64,000 nt of DNA from a virus: IMG/VR virus record IMGVR_UViG_3300002460_000021, positions 1 through 64,000 of that record. One strand, 5' to 3'. Position 1 is the first letter of the stretch. Every line of letters starts with the position of its first letter. Shown here one piece after another: positions 15,130-24,002 of this stretch. The translations under genes were made by a program, and so were the position numbers. The notes below the pieces were generated by a model. That model had not been told where the DNA came from. It saw only the letters and a list, made by a program, of their open reading frames with translations, and did not search any database.

Positions 15130-16611
15130 TTAGGGGCGCTCGGCAATGCCCCAATTAAATAGGATAGGAGGAAAATCTAAGCCCACAGTCTTGCAGAACA
15201 TCGCGTATGCATTTTGAACACCTTCATCCTCCTGACCTGACACAAGGAAGGCCCCAGGTGAAGATAGCATATTCCAGCCCAAACGCAAACCGGTTGTCAA
15301 ATTATCTACAACCGACTTACCGTCCACCACAACAGCCGAGTACGCTGCATTGAGCTGTCGACTAGACATTACGTTAGATATTGAATTATTGATAGCCCTG
15401 ATAGCACAGGGCCGCGACACACGCCAGCTTGCCTTAGTTACAGCGGCCACTACAGCGGATAGATCACTCTCACTAACCAATGTAACATGCGCCAGTGGCG
15501 TACCGCTGTCCAATACTCCGGTAACAAAAGCCGCCGTGTTAGCGGCAGAGGACGGATTTAAAAACAATACCACACGAGAGCGGTAGTGTCGCCCCAATGC
15601 GTAGCTAATGGCATCCGTATCTGCCGGCCAGCCGTGCTGAGTGGGTTTGAACTGCCGCGCATAACCAGCCAATACGGCCGCCGGTTCCTCGCCTGGTAAT
15701 TTAGATGAAACTGGACCGATGAGCGGAGACCATGCGGTTTGATTGTTGTGCCGCAGCGCGGCACATATGCCCTTAACTCCTTCTTTAAACTCGGCGTCTG
15801 TACTGACATGCAACTGATCTGTAAATTCAGGATCCGCCCATGATCCCCGCAAGTTAGGAAGTGCTCGAGGATTGACACACATACCTGGAACTCTAAGCAC
15901 GTTGGCTAAAATAGTAATTCCAGACGCGTGACCAAGACAATATTTAGCGCGCCCCAACAAATGATACACATCAGCCCACGGCAGGTCAGTGGCAATAATC
16001 GCCTTAGGCGCCTCATTACGGATTCGTGGCAACAGCCTTGCACTGCGGCCGTCGTATGTGCCAGTCATTATATATACGTTAGCTACTTCACTAAGTACGG
16101 CCGCAGAAGCTACCCATGTCTCATCGTGAATATCTGACCAGCCGGTGAAGTGGAGAACGACTATGGGGTCATCCGCTTTTAAAGTCGATACGCCCGGATC
16201 ACCCATGCAATAGTGAAAGTTGGTGGGCAGATCTGGTAGGTAGTCTTGAAGTAAGTTGCCGTCCTCCAGCCACCGATTAACCTCTAGACGGGTCCGAATA
16301 TTTGGTTGAATATTTAAATCGCGCCAACGCCTACCGTAAGCGGCGGCCGCATGGGAGGGCGGTACCCATGTACCATGCTCGTAAAAATATTCGTCGCTAT
16401 ACCGATATCCCAGTACGTGGGGCAATTGATCCAAGTAACCGGATGCGCGACGCGGACGTGTAGGTGCTTCGTTTGCCAGGTCTAAAAAAATAGGTAGCGG
16501 CAAATTGCATAGCTTCGAATAGAGCCACGACAAATCACCTATGCCAGAGTGAGTAAACAGATGATAGCAGGCGACACCTGGTGGCGGCGCAACCATCTCT
16601 TTCTTGCTCAC
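15130..16611 (-). CDS. GT-B type glycosyltransferase-like protein (heptosyltransferase/GT9-like)
   Basis: Start set at GTG 16611, which has an AAAGGG SD; upstream TTG 16626 lacks one. The first 300 residues look like a GT-B fold related to lipopolysaccharide heptosyltransferases: a nucleotide-sugar half with VVLHFTGW, and HLLGRAKYCLGHASGITILA, the conserved active-site helix region. The C-terminal about 180 residues form a separate domain I cannot name. It lies beside a methyltransferase, and an ADP-heptose synthase gene occurs at 50 kb, so glycan or heptose transfer onto virion or host surface is plausible but inferred. Confidence 0.6.
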   Translation of the reverse strand: MSKKEMVAPPPGVACYHLFTHSGIGDLSWLYSKLCNLPLPIFLDLANEAPTRPRRASGYLDQLPHVLGYRYSDEYFYEHGTWVPPSHAAAAYGRRWRDLNIQPNIRTRLEVNRWLEDGNLLQDYLPDLPTNFHYCMGDPGVSTLKADDPIVVLHFTGWSDIHDETWVASAAVLSEVANVYIMTGTYDGRSARLLPRIRNEAPKAIIATDLPWADVYHLLGRAKYCLGHASGITILANVLRVPGMCVNPRALPNLRGSWADPEFTDQLHVSTDAEFKEGVKGICAALRHNNQTAWSPLIGPVSSKLPGEEPAAVLAGYARQFKPTQHGWPADTDAISYALGRHYRSRVVLFLNPSSAANTAAFVTGVLDSGTPLAHVTLVSESDLSAVVAAVTKASWRVSRPCAIRAINNSISNVMSSRQLNAAYSAVVVDGKSVVDNLTTGLRLGWNMLSSPGAFLVSGQEDEGVQNAYAMFCKTVGLDFPPILFNWGIAERP

Positions 16612-16629
16612 GACATGCCCTTTCAACTT

Positions 16630-16643
16630 AATATCCGGATATT
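16630..16643. promoter_or_regulatory. 14-bp palindrome, copy 4
   Basis: Exact copy whose first TAA on the minus strand is the stop codon of the methyltransferase gene; 18 nt later comes the glycosyltransferase GTG start. TATAAT is formed across its edge (TATAATATCC), which could act as a -10 element. Confidence 0.85.
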
Positions 16644-17391
16644 ATAGCGGCTTCTTCCAGACGACCTGAAGTTTTCCAGCTATCGGAATTGCTTCATGTA
16701 CTCGTTCAAAACTGGGTAAGGCCTTGGAGCGCAACATCTCTAGTGAAGGCGACGAAAAATGAAATAGATGCTCATCTGGCTTGTGATGTGAAAATGTTTC
16801 CAGGTTTTCATCGAGGTGCTGGCCAATGTCTGGGAACTCGAACACTAGACAGCCGCCGGCCGCTAAGTTATCGCCAGCGTGCGAAACTACGGCGAAAGGA
16901 TCAGCAACGTGCTCGAGTACATCAAAAAAACTAATTACCTGTGCCTCTGGAGTGCAACCGATAAAAAATTCGTAAGACGTTTCCACAGCAGCTATTAGGA
17001 AGTGGCTCAGATCCTTACAAAAGGCAGGATCTGTCTCAACACCTATTACGGAATATCCGATTTGCCGCGCCAGAGATATGAACCCGCCAGAGCCACAACC
17101 TACATCTACCCACAAACAATCGGGGCTGGGGCCAGGCAGCACGTGGGAGAGTTGTTGCATACGCTTAAGAGCTACGCCGCGATCGTGCTGAAAACGTTCC
17201 CACACGCCAAGCCGTAGTCCGACTTGTGCTCGCGCGGCATCGTAATTATCGCGCGTATATACTGCCATAGGATCTGCTGGCAGTCTAACCTGGAAAACTA
17301 GCGAACAGTTTAAACACTTGCGAAATAAATCATCACTACATGAGGCCAGCTGTTCGCTCAGGCACACCGGACAGTAAAGACACAAGTCCAT
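16642..17391 (-). CDS. SAM-dependent methyltransferase with zinc-ribbon N-terminus
   Basis: 249 aa. The N-terminus has CPVC (residues about 8-11) and CLNC (about 26-29), a zinc ribbon as in sugar C-methyltransferase-like proteins. Then motif I VDVGCGSGGFISLA, the acidic GVETD end of strand 2, and SFFDVLEHVADP, the class I Methyltransf_23 pattern. Such enzymes often modify nucleotide sugars or lipids; the adjacent glycosyltransferase supports glycan decoration. The substrate is not readable. Confidence 0.7.
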   Translation of the reverse strand: MDLCLYCPVCLSEQLASCSDDLFRKCLNCSLVFQVRLPADPMAVYTRDNYDAARAQVGLRLGVWERFQHDRGVALKRMQQLSHVLPGPSPDCLWVDVGCGSGGFISLARQIGYSVIGVETDPAFCKDLSHFLIAAVETSYEFFIGCTPEAQVISFFDVLEHVADPFAVVSHAGDNLAAGGCLVFEFPDIGQHLDENLETFSHHKPDEHLFHFSSPSLEMLRSKALPSFERVHEAIPIAGKLQVVWKKPL

Positions 17392-17405
17392 GACGTAAAT
17401 CCTTT

Positions 17406-19301
17406 CTACTGAGCGCCGAACTGCTGCTGCATTACCATTTGCCGCCCCTGCGACGCAGCCTGCGACCGCATATCCCGCAACATCGACGTAACGGCCATGT
17501 GCATGGTCGGATTAGCCTGCTTAAGCGTAAGCAGCTCAGTGCGTCGCTGTGCATCAGGTAGGGCTAACAGCTGGCTAGCCAGAGCCTGTGCGCGGCCCCA
17601 CAGATCCTGCGGTGTAATGGCACTATTGGGCCCGATGGGCATCTGTGCCATCGCCTGTTGAACAGGGCTGGGCGGCGCGCCCATGCCTTGACCCTGCTGA
17701 CTAGGATCGCCGCCGCCCTGTCCAGCCGGCGGTGCTCCGCCAGGAGGTGCCGCGCCACCAGGAGCTCCCGGTGCGCCGCCCTGAGACAGCTGCTGTTGTG
17801 TCTGCTTATCTTGCATGCGCTCCTGGAACTCTTGCTGCAGCGTAACCTGATATTCTTCCTCTTCAAGCATTTTACGCATTTCCTTGCGCACATCAAGATC
17901 GAGAGGACGAAGCGCAGTATCCTGCGAAATCTGTTTGCCGGCGGCCAGCTGCAGTTGTGCTGTGATCTTGCTAAGATCGTCAGCATGCATGGGCCTGGTA
18001 AGACGCAATTCCGCGTGTTCCCAGCTAAGCAACTCAGTTAGCCGATCAGACAGAAAATCCAAAAAGGCATTAAGACTCTGTGGTAAATAAACCCACTGGG
18101 ATTCAAATAAACGAATAGCTGCCGGGGCTGTTTGTAACTGTAACGTTCCTTTAAACAGCTCCACCGGCACACCCAATCCATTAAGCAGCACTTCTAGCCC
18201 TTGCTCAAGCAGGTCCTTTGGAGCTAACGCGCGAGCGTCGCCGCCTAATGCTTTATATTCAATCGGGAAAGGCAGCACATTCCACGCAGCTGGATCCCGG
18301 CGACGGCGACGTAACATGGACTGTACACGTGAAACGAACGAACTCATATTGAGGTTTGCCAACGGTTCTTGCGCCGAGTCCCCCGACCGTTGTGCCGGGG
18401 TGATCGTCCTAAATGGAATAACGTAATCTAGGGCAATTGCTTCGTTATAGCGATGCAAGACCTGGCAGTACCACATTTGCCGGAAGGCGGTGAGAAAATG
18501 CGGGATACCCCAGCCGCGCGTACGCAGACCAGCCAGCGGCTCTTCTCTTAGGTGATACACCACATTGTCAGCAAATCTGAAGAAGTTATTGTGCTTGATA
18601 GCCTGGATTACTTCCCATGGCGCGTGCATGATATGAAGTAACTTGCCCTCAGTAACTTGCTTACGATAATCAGCAGGTATCTTCCAAATAATATTTGTAG
18701 TGTCGGTGTATAGATCGTGATTAATTTCGATGTCGTTAGGGTTCCAGCGCATTACGTATACGTCTTCAGCTCTGCCGCGGCGATCTATAGGCTTGCCCCA
18801 ACTGCCTCTAAACTTGCAGGCAGGGCAGGTCGCATGGAACTCGAAATTACTCCATATAAAATTAAACTTGGGATCATTGGCAATAACGTCTAGCGGAAAT
18901 TCAACTCTACTGCACTTGGGACAGCGCAGTGAACGTTTAAACTTCATCAAGACACTAACGAACGAATTTCCGTAAATCAAGAAGTCTAGTCCGATAGCAC
19001 GCAAGTGTCGCCTCACGTGCAGCGTATTATCTAGAAAATCTTCGTAATTATCTTTTTCATCGTCACTGATATCCTCGCCAGCTATCTCGATATCTGTTAG
19101 GAAGTAGGCTACGACACGAGACATGGCCTGACGATACGTAACGTTGTTGGAGGCGATATACTCCGCCCAACGTACCATCGTGATCGGGTTTTCTGGGTAG
19201 GCCGTAGACGCCATGTCCGACCACGGGCTCGGGAAGCCATACGTGTCGGTGGCGTTTAAGCTGGTAGAGGACGAAGCCGAAATATCGAATAGACTTCCCA
19301 T
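17406..19301 (-). CDS. Portal-like protein with inserted zinc ribbon
   Basis: 631 aa; AGGGACGG SD. The order fits a portal: helical N-terminus, RAIGLDFLIYGNSFV, a wing/stem region, AGLRTRGWGIPHFLTAFRQ, NGLGVPVELFKG, FESQWVYLPQ, then a Gln/Pro/Gly-rich C-terminal tail. Unusually, two CxxC pairs (C127/C130 and C159/C162) sit in the N-terminal part and probably bind zinc. The portal is the dodecameric ring through which DNA is packaged by the terminase, which is encoded at the right edge on the other strand. I am fairly sure of the class, less of the details. Confidence 0.7.
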   Translation of the reverse strand: MGSLFDISASSSTSLNATDTYGFPSPWSDMASTAYPENPITMVRWAEYIASNNVTYRQAMSRVVAYFLTDIEIAGEDISDDEKDNYEDFLDNTLHVRRHLRAIGLDFLIYGNSFVSVLMKFKRSLRCPKCSRVEFPLDVIANDPKFNFIWSNFEFHATCPACKFRGSWGKPIDRRGRAEDVYVMRWNPNDIEINHDLYTDTTNIIWKIPADYRKQVTEGKLLHIMHAPWEVIQAIKHNNFFRFADNVVYHLREEPLAGLRTRGWGIPHFLTAFRQMWYCQVLHRYNEAIALDYVIPFRTITPAQRSGDSAQEPLANLNMSSFVSRVQSMLRRRRRDPAAWNVLPFPIEYKALGGDARALAPKDLLEQGLEVLLNGLGVPVELFKGTLQLQTAPAAIRLFESQWVYLPQSLNAFLDFLSDRLTELLSWEHAELRLTRPMHADDLSKITAQLQLAAGKQISQDTALRPLDLDVRKEMRKMLEEEEYQVTLQQEFQERMQDKQTQQQLSQGGAPGAPGGAAPPGGAPPAGQGGGDPSQQGQGMGAPPSPVQQAMAQMPIGPNSAITPQDLWGRAQALASQLLALPDAQRRTELLTLKQANPTMHMAVTSMLRDMRSQAASQGRQMVMQQQFGAQ

Positions 19302-19319
19302 TGAGCCGTCCCTGGCAAC

Positions 19320-19333
19320 AATATCCGGATATT
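19320..19333. promoter_or_regulatory. 14-bp palindrome, copy 5
   Basis: Exact copy between the 65-aa gene, whose TAA stop overlaps its edge, and the portal start 18 nt away. Confidence 0.85.
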
Positions 19334-19529
19334 ACCCGCAGCAGCCGGCGTCGTCTTCGTTACACCGTGATGGCGAGCAGTACTTGGCAATAGCGTCAGC
19401 CATGCGCTTAGTTGGATGCGCGGCCAGATGTCGTAGAGAACACGGCTTATCCGACTGTGCCGCTTTTTCTACTGTCCCCTGATCCTCGGGCGGAGTGTTT
19501 TCCGCGTTAATCATACCGTGTTTTTCCAC
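19332..19529 (-). CDS. Small Cys-rich acidic protein (65 aa)
   Basis: GTG start with a GAGG SD. Ends with a cluster of Cys (AKYCSPSRCNEDDAGCCG) that could bind a metal. Soluble. No family recognised. Sits between a virion gene and the portal. Confidence 0.55.
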   Translation of the reverse strand: MEKHGMINAENTPPEDQGTVEKAAQSDKPCSLRHLAAHPTKRMADAIAKYCSPSRCNEDDAGCCG

Positions 19530-19543
19530 GACTAGTACCTCAT

Positions 19544-20389
19544 TTAATTTTTAGCTCGAGCCTGGTCTACAATTAGTAGACAAATATCCCAATCCATAAA
19601 TGGGATTACACAACCAAGTGATTGAACAGCATATACCTCGGGTAGCTCTTCAATATCGACAAATAGCGTCTGACCGTCCTTGGTAGCAGGCGGGAAATAC
19701 TTGGGACCACGATAACGCCTATCAAACGCAAGCACTAGCCACATGTCATAACGATACGCTAGGTGATAATACGCATCCAGGGAGCCGAATGCATCTAGCT
19801 CAAAGATGACATGATTTTCAGGCGGAGCGACTTGCATCGGAGGCGCCGCAACAGGAGCCGCAGTAGCTTTATCCATATGAGCCCTAAAAGCAGAAGCTGG
19901 AGATGGCATAGAGTGTGTCGCGGTAGCAAACACTTGCCTGGATTGAACAACTGTAGGAGTGGGGTAAGGCCCGCCAAGGTCGGCGCCGGCAAACGGTGGC
20001 CTCGCGGCGGCCTCGGCTACACCGCGATCGTACTCTTTAGCAATACCGGCCATATTTCTGAATGACGTTACGGCAGCCTCTCTGGCGTCCTCATTAGTTG
20101 ACGCATTCTTAATAAGATCGCCGTTATGAGTGGCGGTTACAATGTCCCCGGAGTTTAGCTTTCGCAAATCAACCTCTATGTGCAGTGACGGATCATCCAC
20201 ATCAACGACATGCACAGTACCGGGCATGTGGGGATTAAACCCAACCAACCCGCCTTCCTTACTAGCCTTACCGACCACGTGGCCCCGGATCGGGTACGCC
20301 CCGGCCGTTGTCTCTTGTAGACGGCGCTGGGCTAATTCCTGCAATGCTGCCGCGTTAGTTAAATCTACTGACGTGGAAGGAGCAGACAT
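19544..20389 (-). CDS. Unknown protein (281 aa), possible virion component
   Basis: Start at ATG 20389 with an AAAGGA SD. Small beta-rich region at about residues 30-90 (GTVHVVDVDDPSLHIEVDL), Ala/Pro linker, then a C-terminal domain (ELDAFGSLDAYYHLAYRYD). The early DKNGD-like THNGDLIKNA resembles beta-roll loops. No catalytic motif. First gene of the minus-strand unit leading to the portal. Confidence 0.5.
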   Translation of the reverse strand: MSAPSTSVDLTNAAALQELAQRRLQETTAGAYPIRGHVVGKASKEGGLVGFNPHMPGTVHVVDVDDPSLHIEVDLRKLNSGDIVTATHNGDLIKNASTNEDAREAAVTSFRNMAGIAKEYDRGVAEAAARPPFAGADLGGPYPTPTVVQSRQVFATATHSMPSPASAFRAHMDKATAAPVAAPPMQVAPPENHVIFELDAFGSLDAYYHLAYRYDMWLVLAFDRRYRGPKYFPPATKDGQTLFVDIEELPEVYAVQSLGCVIPFMDWDICLLIVDQARAKN

Positions 20390-20489
20390 ACACAATCCTT
20401 TCATTTAAAAATAATAGCACAGTAACTGTGCTTCTCTTGAGAGTATCGCCTATTATTTAAAATCGCGGTAGCCCAAGCCCGCGGTATAC

Positions 20490-20517
20490 TTGACTGACGC
20501 GACCCGAAAGCTATAAT
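20490..20517 (+). promoter_or_regulatory. Sigma70-type promoter of csrA
   Basis: TTGACT (20490-20495), a 16-bp spacer and TATAAT (20512-20517), 34 nt upstream of the CsrA start. Close to the bacterial housekeeping consensus, so the host polymerase could read it early. Confidence 0.7.
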
Positions 20518-20551
20518 CATCTTAACAGCACCAAACAAAAAGGGAGTAGTC

Positions 20552-20737
20552 ATGCTGGTATTAACTAGAAAGCCGGATGAAACGTTAATCCTCGAGTTGC
20601 CACAAGGTACCGTACAAATTATGGTTGTGTCAATCGAAGGTGGACGAGCCAAGCTAGGAATAAGCGCACCAGCTAGCGTTAACATCCGCCGCGGCGAATT
20701 AGCGCCACGCTACGATCCAGTGCCGGTCAAAGGCTAA
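20552..20737 (+). CDS. csrA: CsrA-like RNA-binding translational regulator
   Basis: 61 aa with an AAGGGAG SD. Begins MLVLTRKPDETLIL, the invariant start of CsrA/RsmA, followed by the beta strands IMVVSIEGGRAKLGISAP and a short tail. CsrA dimers bind GGA-containing hairpins at ribosome sites and switch translation and mRNA stability. It is one of only two plus-strand genes here and has its own host-type promoter and terminator, so it is an independent unit. Reprogramming host carbon metabolism or phage mRNAs is inference. Confidence 0.9.
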   Translation: MLVLTRKPDETLILELPQGTVQIMVVSIEGGRAKLGISAPASVNIRRGELAPRYDPVPVKG

Positions 20738-20740
20738 AAA

Positions 20741-20773
20741 AATAAGCGCCTGGGGTTAACCCAGGCGCTTATT
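20741..20773. terminator. Bidirectional intrinsic terminator
   Basis: 14-bp perfect stem (AATAAGCGCCTGGG and its complement) with a 5-nt loop, an A-run on one side and a T-run on the other. It ends csrA and the convergent minus-strand gene ending at 20777. Confidence 0.9.
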
Positions 20774-20776
20774 TTG

Positions 20777-21751
20777 TTATGGCGCCTCTTCTTCCACAGA
20801 AGTAGGCGCGGCCTCGGCCTCCTCCTCATTCTCTGGTTCTCTCAATTTGTACAGGGCGTCCGAGAGAGAGTACCGCCCCCCTCGAACATCCCCATCCAAC
20901 ACTTCCTGCCAGACGTAGATTCGGCTCCTATTCAGGACAATCTCCCTCTCCGGCGCCCTGGGGCCTCGATGACCGCGGTCATTGATGAGATGCGCGCCCA
21001 GCAGGGCTCGCATGTCCAATACCGCCCCCTGGCCGAACGCGTTGGGCACTGACTCAGCCGGGAAGTAGAGCTCCCGACCGTCCGCGCTTGGTAGCACCTC
21101 GGCATCGACAACCTTGTCGAGAGCTTCGCCCGTTATGAGCTCATGCTCATTGGGCACCCATCCGTAGATGGACGCTTGCCGGGCGGCCCAGGTCCTGAAC
21201 AAGCTGGAGGCCATGACGGCGTCACCATAAACCTCATCAACTATCCTCATGACGCTCGGCAGGGGCGGCAACAGCCGATTGAGCTGTCGATGAAGTCGTT
21301 CCAGCTTACGCTGGTCGTCATCGCCCCAGGCTGACTGGGTGTTGCGCTTGTTATAAAGCGCCACCAAGTTGCGCTGGTCGTTATAGGCCAGCTCCCGCGC
21401 CGCTTCGGCATCCAGGATTAGCTGTGCGTCAGAAGACGGCCCAATCTTCACCTCATTCCAGGTGGAGCCGTCGATGACATTGCCGCAGTTGCCGAAGCCT
21501 CCGATCCGAATTTGGTCATTAGCCATCACGGTAACGTCCCATGTCGCCACCTCGATCCAGGGCGGAGCGCCGTCAGGCGTGACGATGCGACTACTGACGA
21601 AAATAACATCGTCAGGATTCATCACATCGTCCAGGGCGATCGAGCCCCGCTTCATGTACCATCCCGTGATGAGTTTCCTCATCGACCACGTAAGGTTGCG
21701 CGGCCGGCGTCCGATGAAGTTCCACCACAGTTTCATGATATCCTTCTGCAT
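20777..21751 (-). CDS. Unknown protein (324 aa)
   Basis: Start at ATG 21751, 6 nt after AAAGGGGG. A mostly globular alpha/beta sequence with features such as VIFVSSRIVTPDGAPPW and RTWAARQASIYGW, and an acidic end (ENEEEAEAAPTSVEEEAP). No family recognised. It stands alone between two terminator-like hairpins, facing csrA. Its higher GC and different base use from the neighbours may indicate a later acquisition. Confidence 0.6.
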   Translation of the reverse strand: MQKDIMKLWWNFIGRRPRNLTWSMRKLITGWYMKRGSIALDDVMNPDDVIFVSSRIVTPDGAPPWIEVATWDVTVMANDQIRIGGFGNCGNVIDGSTWNEVKIGPSSDAQLILDAEAARELAYNDQRNLVALYNKRNTQSAWGDDDQRKLERLHRQLNRLLPPLPSVMRIVDEVYGDAVMASSLFRTWAARQASIYGWVPNEHELITGEALDKVVDAEVLPSADGRELYFPAESVPNAFGQGAVLDMRALLGAHLINDRGHRGPRAPEREIVLNRSRIYVWQEVLDGDVRGGRYSLSDALYKLREPENEEEAEAAPTSVEEEAP

Positions 21752-21796
21752 AGCCATCCCCCTTTCGACCACACTTTGTGGCCCGTTAGAAACACA

Positions 21797-21824
21797 GAGC
21801 CGGCTAGCAAGCGCCAGCCGGCTC
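21797..21824 (-). terminator. Hairpin, probable terminator
   Basis: GAGCCGGCT and AGCCGGCTC form a 9-bp stem with a 10-nt loop, about 100 nt past the gene ending at 21922. The following minus-strand bases are only moderately T-rich. Confidence 0.5.
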
Positions 21825-21921
21825 TTATCGAAACACGGTCTGCCGCGCTAAGCGGCAGTGACAGAAGACTAGTTAATAATGCCAGGAAAGCTATTTAAAT
21901 TTAGCATGCCGCGCGAACGCG

Positions 21922-22314
21922 TCAAAATTCTAACGCGTCATCATATTCAAGCGGCCCGGACTCCTCCGAAGCCGCGGCTCTGGCGGGGCGCTCCGCCGAC
22001 GCGGACCTAGCCACAAGCCACACGTCAGGATCAGGCTCAATTGGGACAGGCGCTTCCAGAGGTATCGGCTCAGCTCCATTAACAAGCAAATAACGATGCG
22101 GGCCCTTCGATAAATGAATACGCTCACCTTTAACTATGGCAACGCATCTATACTCGACGTCTTCAGAGGCATATGCCTTACGTACAGCTTCAATTAAATC
22201 GGCCTCAGTAGGGTACGCGGTTATACTAAAAAAGTCGCCTTCTACAAGAAAATATGCTGCACTTTTAACTGGCGTGTCTGCGCACTCTGGAACAATACTT
22301 GTTGGGCTACTCAT
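21922..22314 (-). CDS. Unknown acidic protein (130 aa)
   Basis: Overlaps the upstream 214-aa gene by 8 nt. Compact N-terminal domain (YFLVEGDFFSITAYPTEAD) followed by a Pro/Glu/Ala-rich C-terminus. No family recognised. Confidence 0.6.
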   Translation of the reverse strand: MSSPTSIVPECADTPVKSAAYFLVEGDFFSITAYPTEADLIEAVRKAYASEDVEYRCVAIVKGERIHLSKGPHRYLLVNGAEPIPLEAPVPIEPDPDVWLVARSASAERPARAAASEESGPLEYDDALEF

Positions 22315-22951
22315 CTAGCTTATCCCCAAATAAAGTTTGTACAAATATAGCCGTGTCGGACAATGGCGGGCTCTTCGTAAGACTAATGGGGCCGGCGTAC
22401 ATCGGTAGTGGTGGCGCCCAGTGCCAACAACCCACGGAACTGTCGAGACCGACAATGTTTAACACAATTGTAGGCCAGTCCGCTAGAAGCGGTAGTTTTT
22501 GTTGCGCCAAATAATCGACAGATAGTATGCGCTGACGCAACGAACGCCAGAACAGCCGCCGCGGCGTATTCATGGCCGAAGTGGCGTCTAGCTGTTTTTC
22601 CAAAATCGGCCAATGTTCTTTGGGCGCGGCGTAAAGTACAGAATCAAAGGCGTTACCTAGCCCCGATAGAATAGGCTTATCAAACCAGATTGCCAGAGGG
22701 CGATCAGTATCAGGCAGGTTATATTCTGCGTAGGCCAGGGCGATGGGATCAAAGGACAAACCACCCAAAGTAAACAAAATAGCGTGATGAAAGAAAACAT
22801 AATCCTTTTCCAAAGCTATTAGCCGATCCACATTAGCCGGTAACTTACGCAGCGGCGGCCCGGCGTGATCGGCATGCACGGCCGCCGCTGGTGTAATTCC
22901 GGCGGTAAGCGGACGGATTAGTTGGCCATCCTGATTGACAATAGTCATCAT
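22307..22951 (-). CDS. Unknown protein (214 aa)
   Basis: ATG with an AGGA SD. Trp/Pro-rich C-terminal half (GCWHWAPPLPMYAGPISL). Soluble, no motif recognised. In a small unit led by the acidic zinc protein at 22958. Confidence 0.6.
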   Translation of the reverse strand: MMTIVNQDGQLIRPLTAGITPAAAVHADHAGPPLRKLPANVDRLIALEKDYVFFHHAILFTLGGLSFDPIALAYAEYNLPDTDRPLAIWFDKPILSGLGNAFDSVLYAAPKEHWPILEKQLDATSAMNTPRRLFWRSLRQRILSVDYLAQQKLPLLADWPTIVLNIVGLDSSVGCWHWAPPLPMYAGPISLTKSPPLSDTAIFVQTLFGDKLDE

Positions 22952-22957
22952 GAATTC

Positions 22958-23377
22958 CTAGTCGTCGTTATCGTCTTCCTCGTCCTCCTCTAGCCAATCC
23001 TCATCCCAATCACGCTCGACCTCTTCGTCATCACCGTCCTCATCCAGCAACGAGTCACAGGTGCCGCAAACAAGAAAAGAAGGCGCGCCAGTCTTCGTAT
23101 CGACGTATAAATTCCAGCCATCTGGAACGTCTTCCTCGTTATCCGGCGGCCAAACACCGGGAACTTGCCCGCCACAATCAATGCAAGTGCCGTTAACCAT
23201 TGATTCTTTGGAAATCGCGTCCAGTTGCTCTAATGAGCGTTGAACGTCCGCCGGCAGCTCCTCTTCGATGTCGCCAGCGAACTTAACCTCGTACCCCGGT
23301 AACTCAGCATGAAACCTGTCCTCAATCTCTTTGACAACCTTAGGCGGTAAATCTTCTCTTCGAATCTCGCCAGACAT
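22958..23377 (-). CDS. Acidic zinc-ribbon protein (139 aa)
   Basis: Start at ATG 23377 with a GGGGG SD and the palindrome 13 nt upstream. CIDCGG and, about 35 residues on, CGTC make a zinc ribbon. The last 35 residues are almost all Asp/Glu (EEDEEDDNDD), a DNA-mimic-like or protein-binding tail. Function unknown. Confidence 0.6.
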   Translation of the reverse strand: MSGEIRREDLPPKVVKEIEDRFHAELPGYEVKFAGDIEEELPADVQRSLEQLDAISKESMVNGTCIDCGGQVPGVWPPDNEEDVPDGWNLYVDTKTGAPSFLVCGTCDSLLDEDGDDEEVERDWDEDWLEEDEEDDNDD

Positions 23378-23390
23378 TCTGCTTACCCCC

Positions 23391-23404
23391 AATATCCGGA
23401 TATT
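23391..23404. promoter_or_regulatory. 14-bp palindrome, copy 6
   Basis: Exact copy; its minus-strand TAA ends the RuvC-like gene, and the next gene's GGGGG SD follows directly. Confidence 0.85.
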
Positions 23405-24002
23405 AGGTAGAGGCGCACCAGGCCTTACCTACTTTAGCCACAGGACTAAGCCACAGCTTGTCATGTCCTTTATCCGCTACGTCCGTGTTATCGTCAGTTG
23501 CCATATATTGTGCGTAGTGAAGCATGCAGATAGCGTCCGCCATGCCATCATGCGGAGTACGCGAGCGCGGCGTGGCCATCAGGCTGGCCTCGGGGTGGCG
23601 CGCCTGTGCATAGGATATAGCTGCAACCTTATCCTTCTTAGTGCCGCGCAAAGTGTGGGCCTTCCAATCTTGCGAGCGCATTATATGAAGCTTGATCCCA
23701 AGAGTGTGAATAATGCCCAGCCAAATACCGTAGCCCCTGCCAAAACTAAATGTACTAGAGACCCCTTGCACGCGGCCCTCTTTTCTCATAGGAACGGCGC
23801 GTTCAATAACTAGCAAATCTAAATCACAGTAATCCTTTAGACATTGCACCATCGCCGGAATATTAAAATCTCGTGACGTGCCATCTTTAACCAGCGGTGT
23901 AGGGCGCGCTATGACGGAACCGTCATAATACATAAAAGCCAGAGCGCCGTCTAAACCAGGGTCAATGGCGCCAAATTTAACAATCGGTTTAATCACAGAC
24001 AC
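23403..24002 (-). CDS. RuvC-like Holliday junction resolvase
   Basis: 199 aa. RNase H-fold landmarks: AIDPGLDGALAF (first Asp), LLVIERAVP (Glu), and HDGMADAICML, the C-terminal acidic helix typical of RuvC. Basic spacing segment KKDKVAA. It would cleave four-way or branched DNA during recombination and before packaging. Overlaps the membrane gene at 23993 by 10 nt. Confidence 0.85.
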   Translation of the reverse strand: MSVIKPIVKFGAIDPGLDGALAFMYYDGSVIARPTPLVKDGTSRDFNIPAMVQCLKDYCDLDLLVIERAVPMRKEGRVQGVSSTFSFGRGYGIWLGIIHTLGIKLHIMRSQDWKAHTLRGTKKDKVAAISYAQARHPEASLMATPRSRTPHDGMADAICMLHYAQYMATDDNTDVADKGHDKLWLSPVAKVGKAWCAST

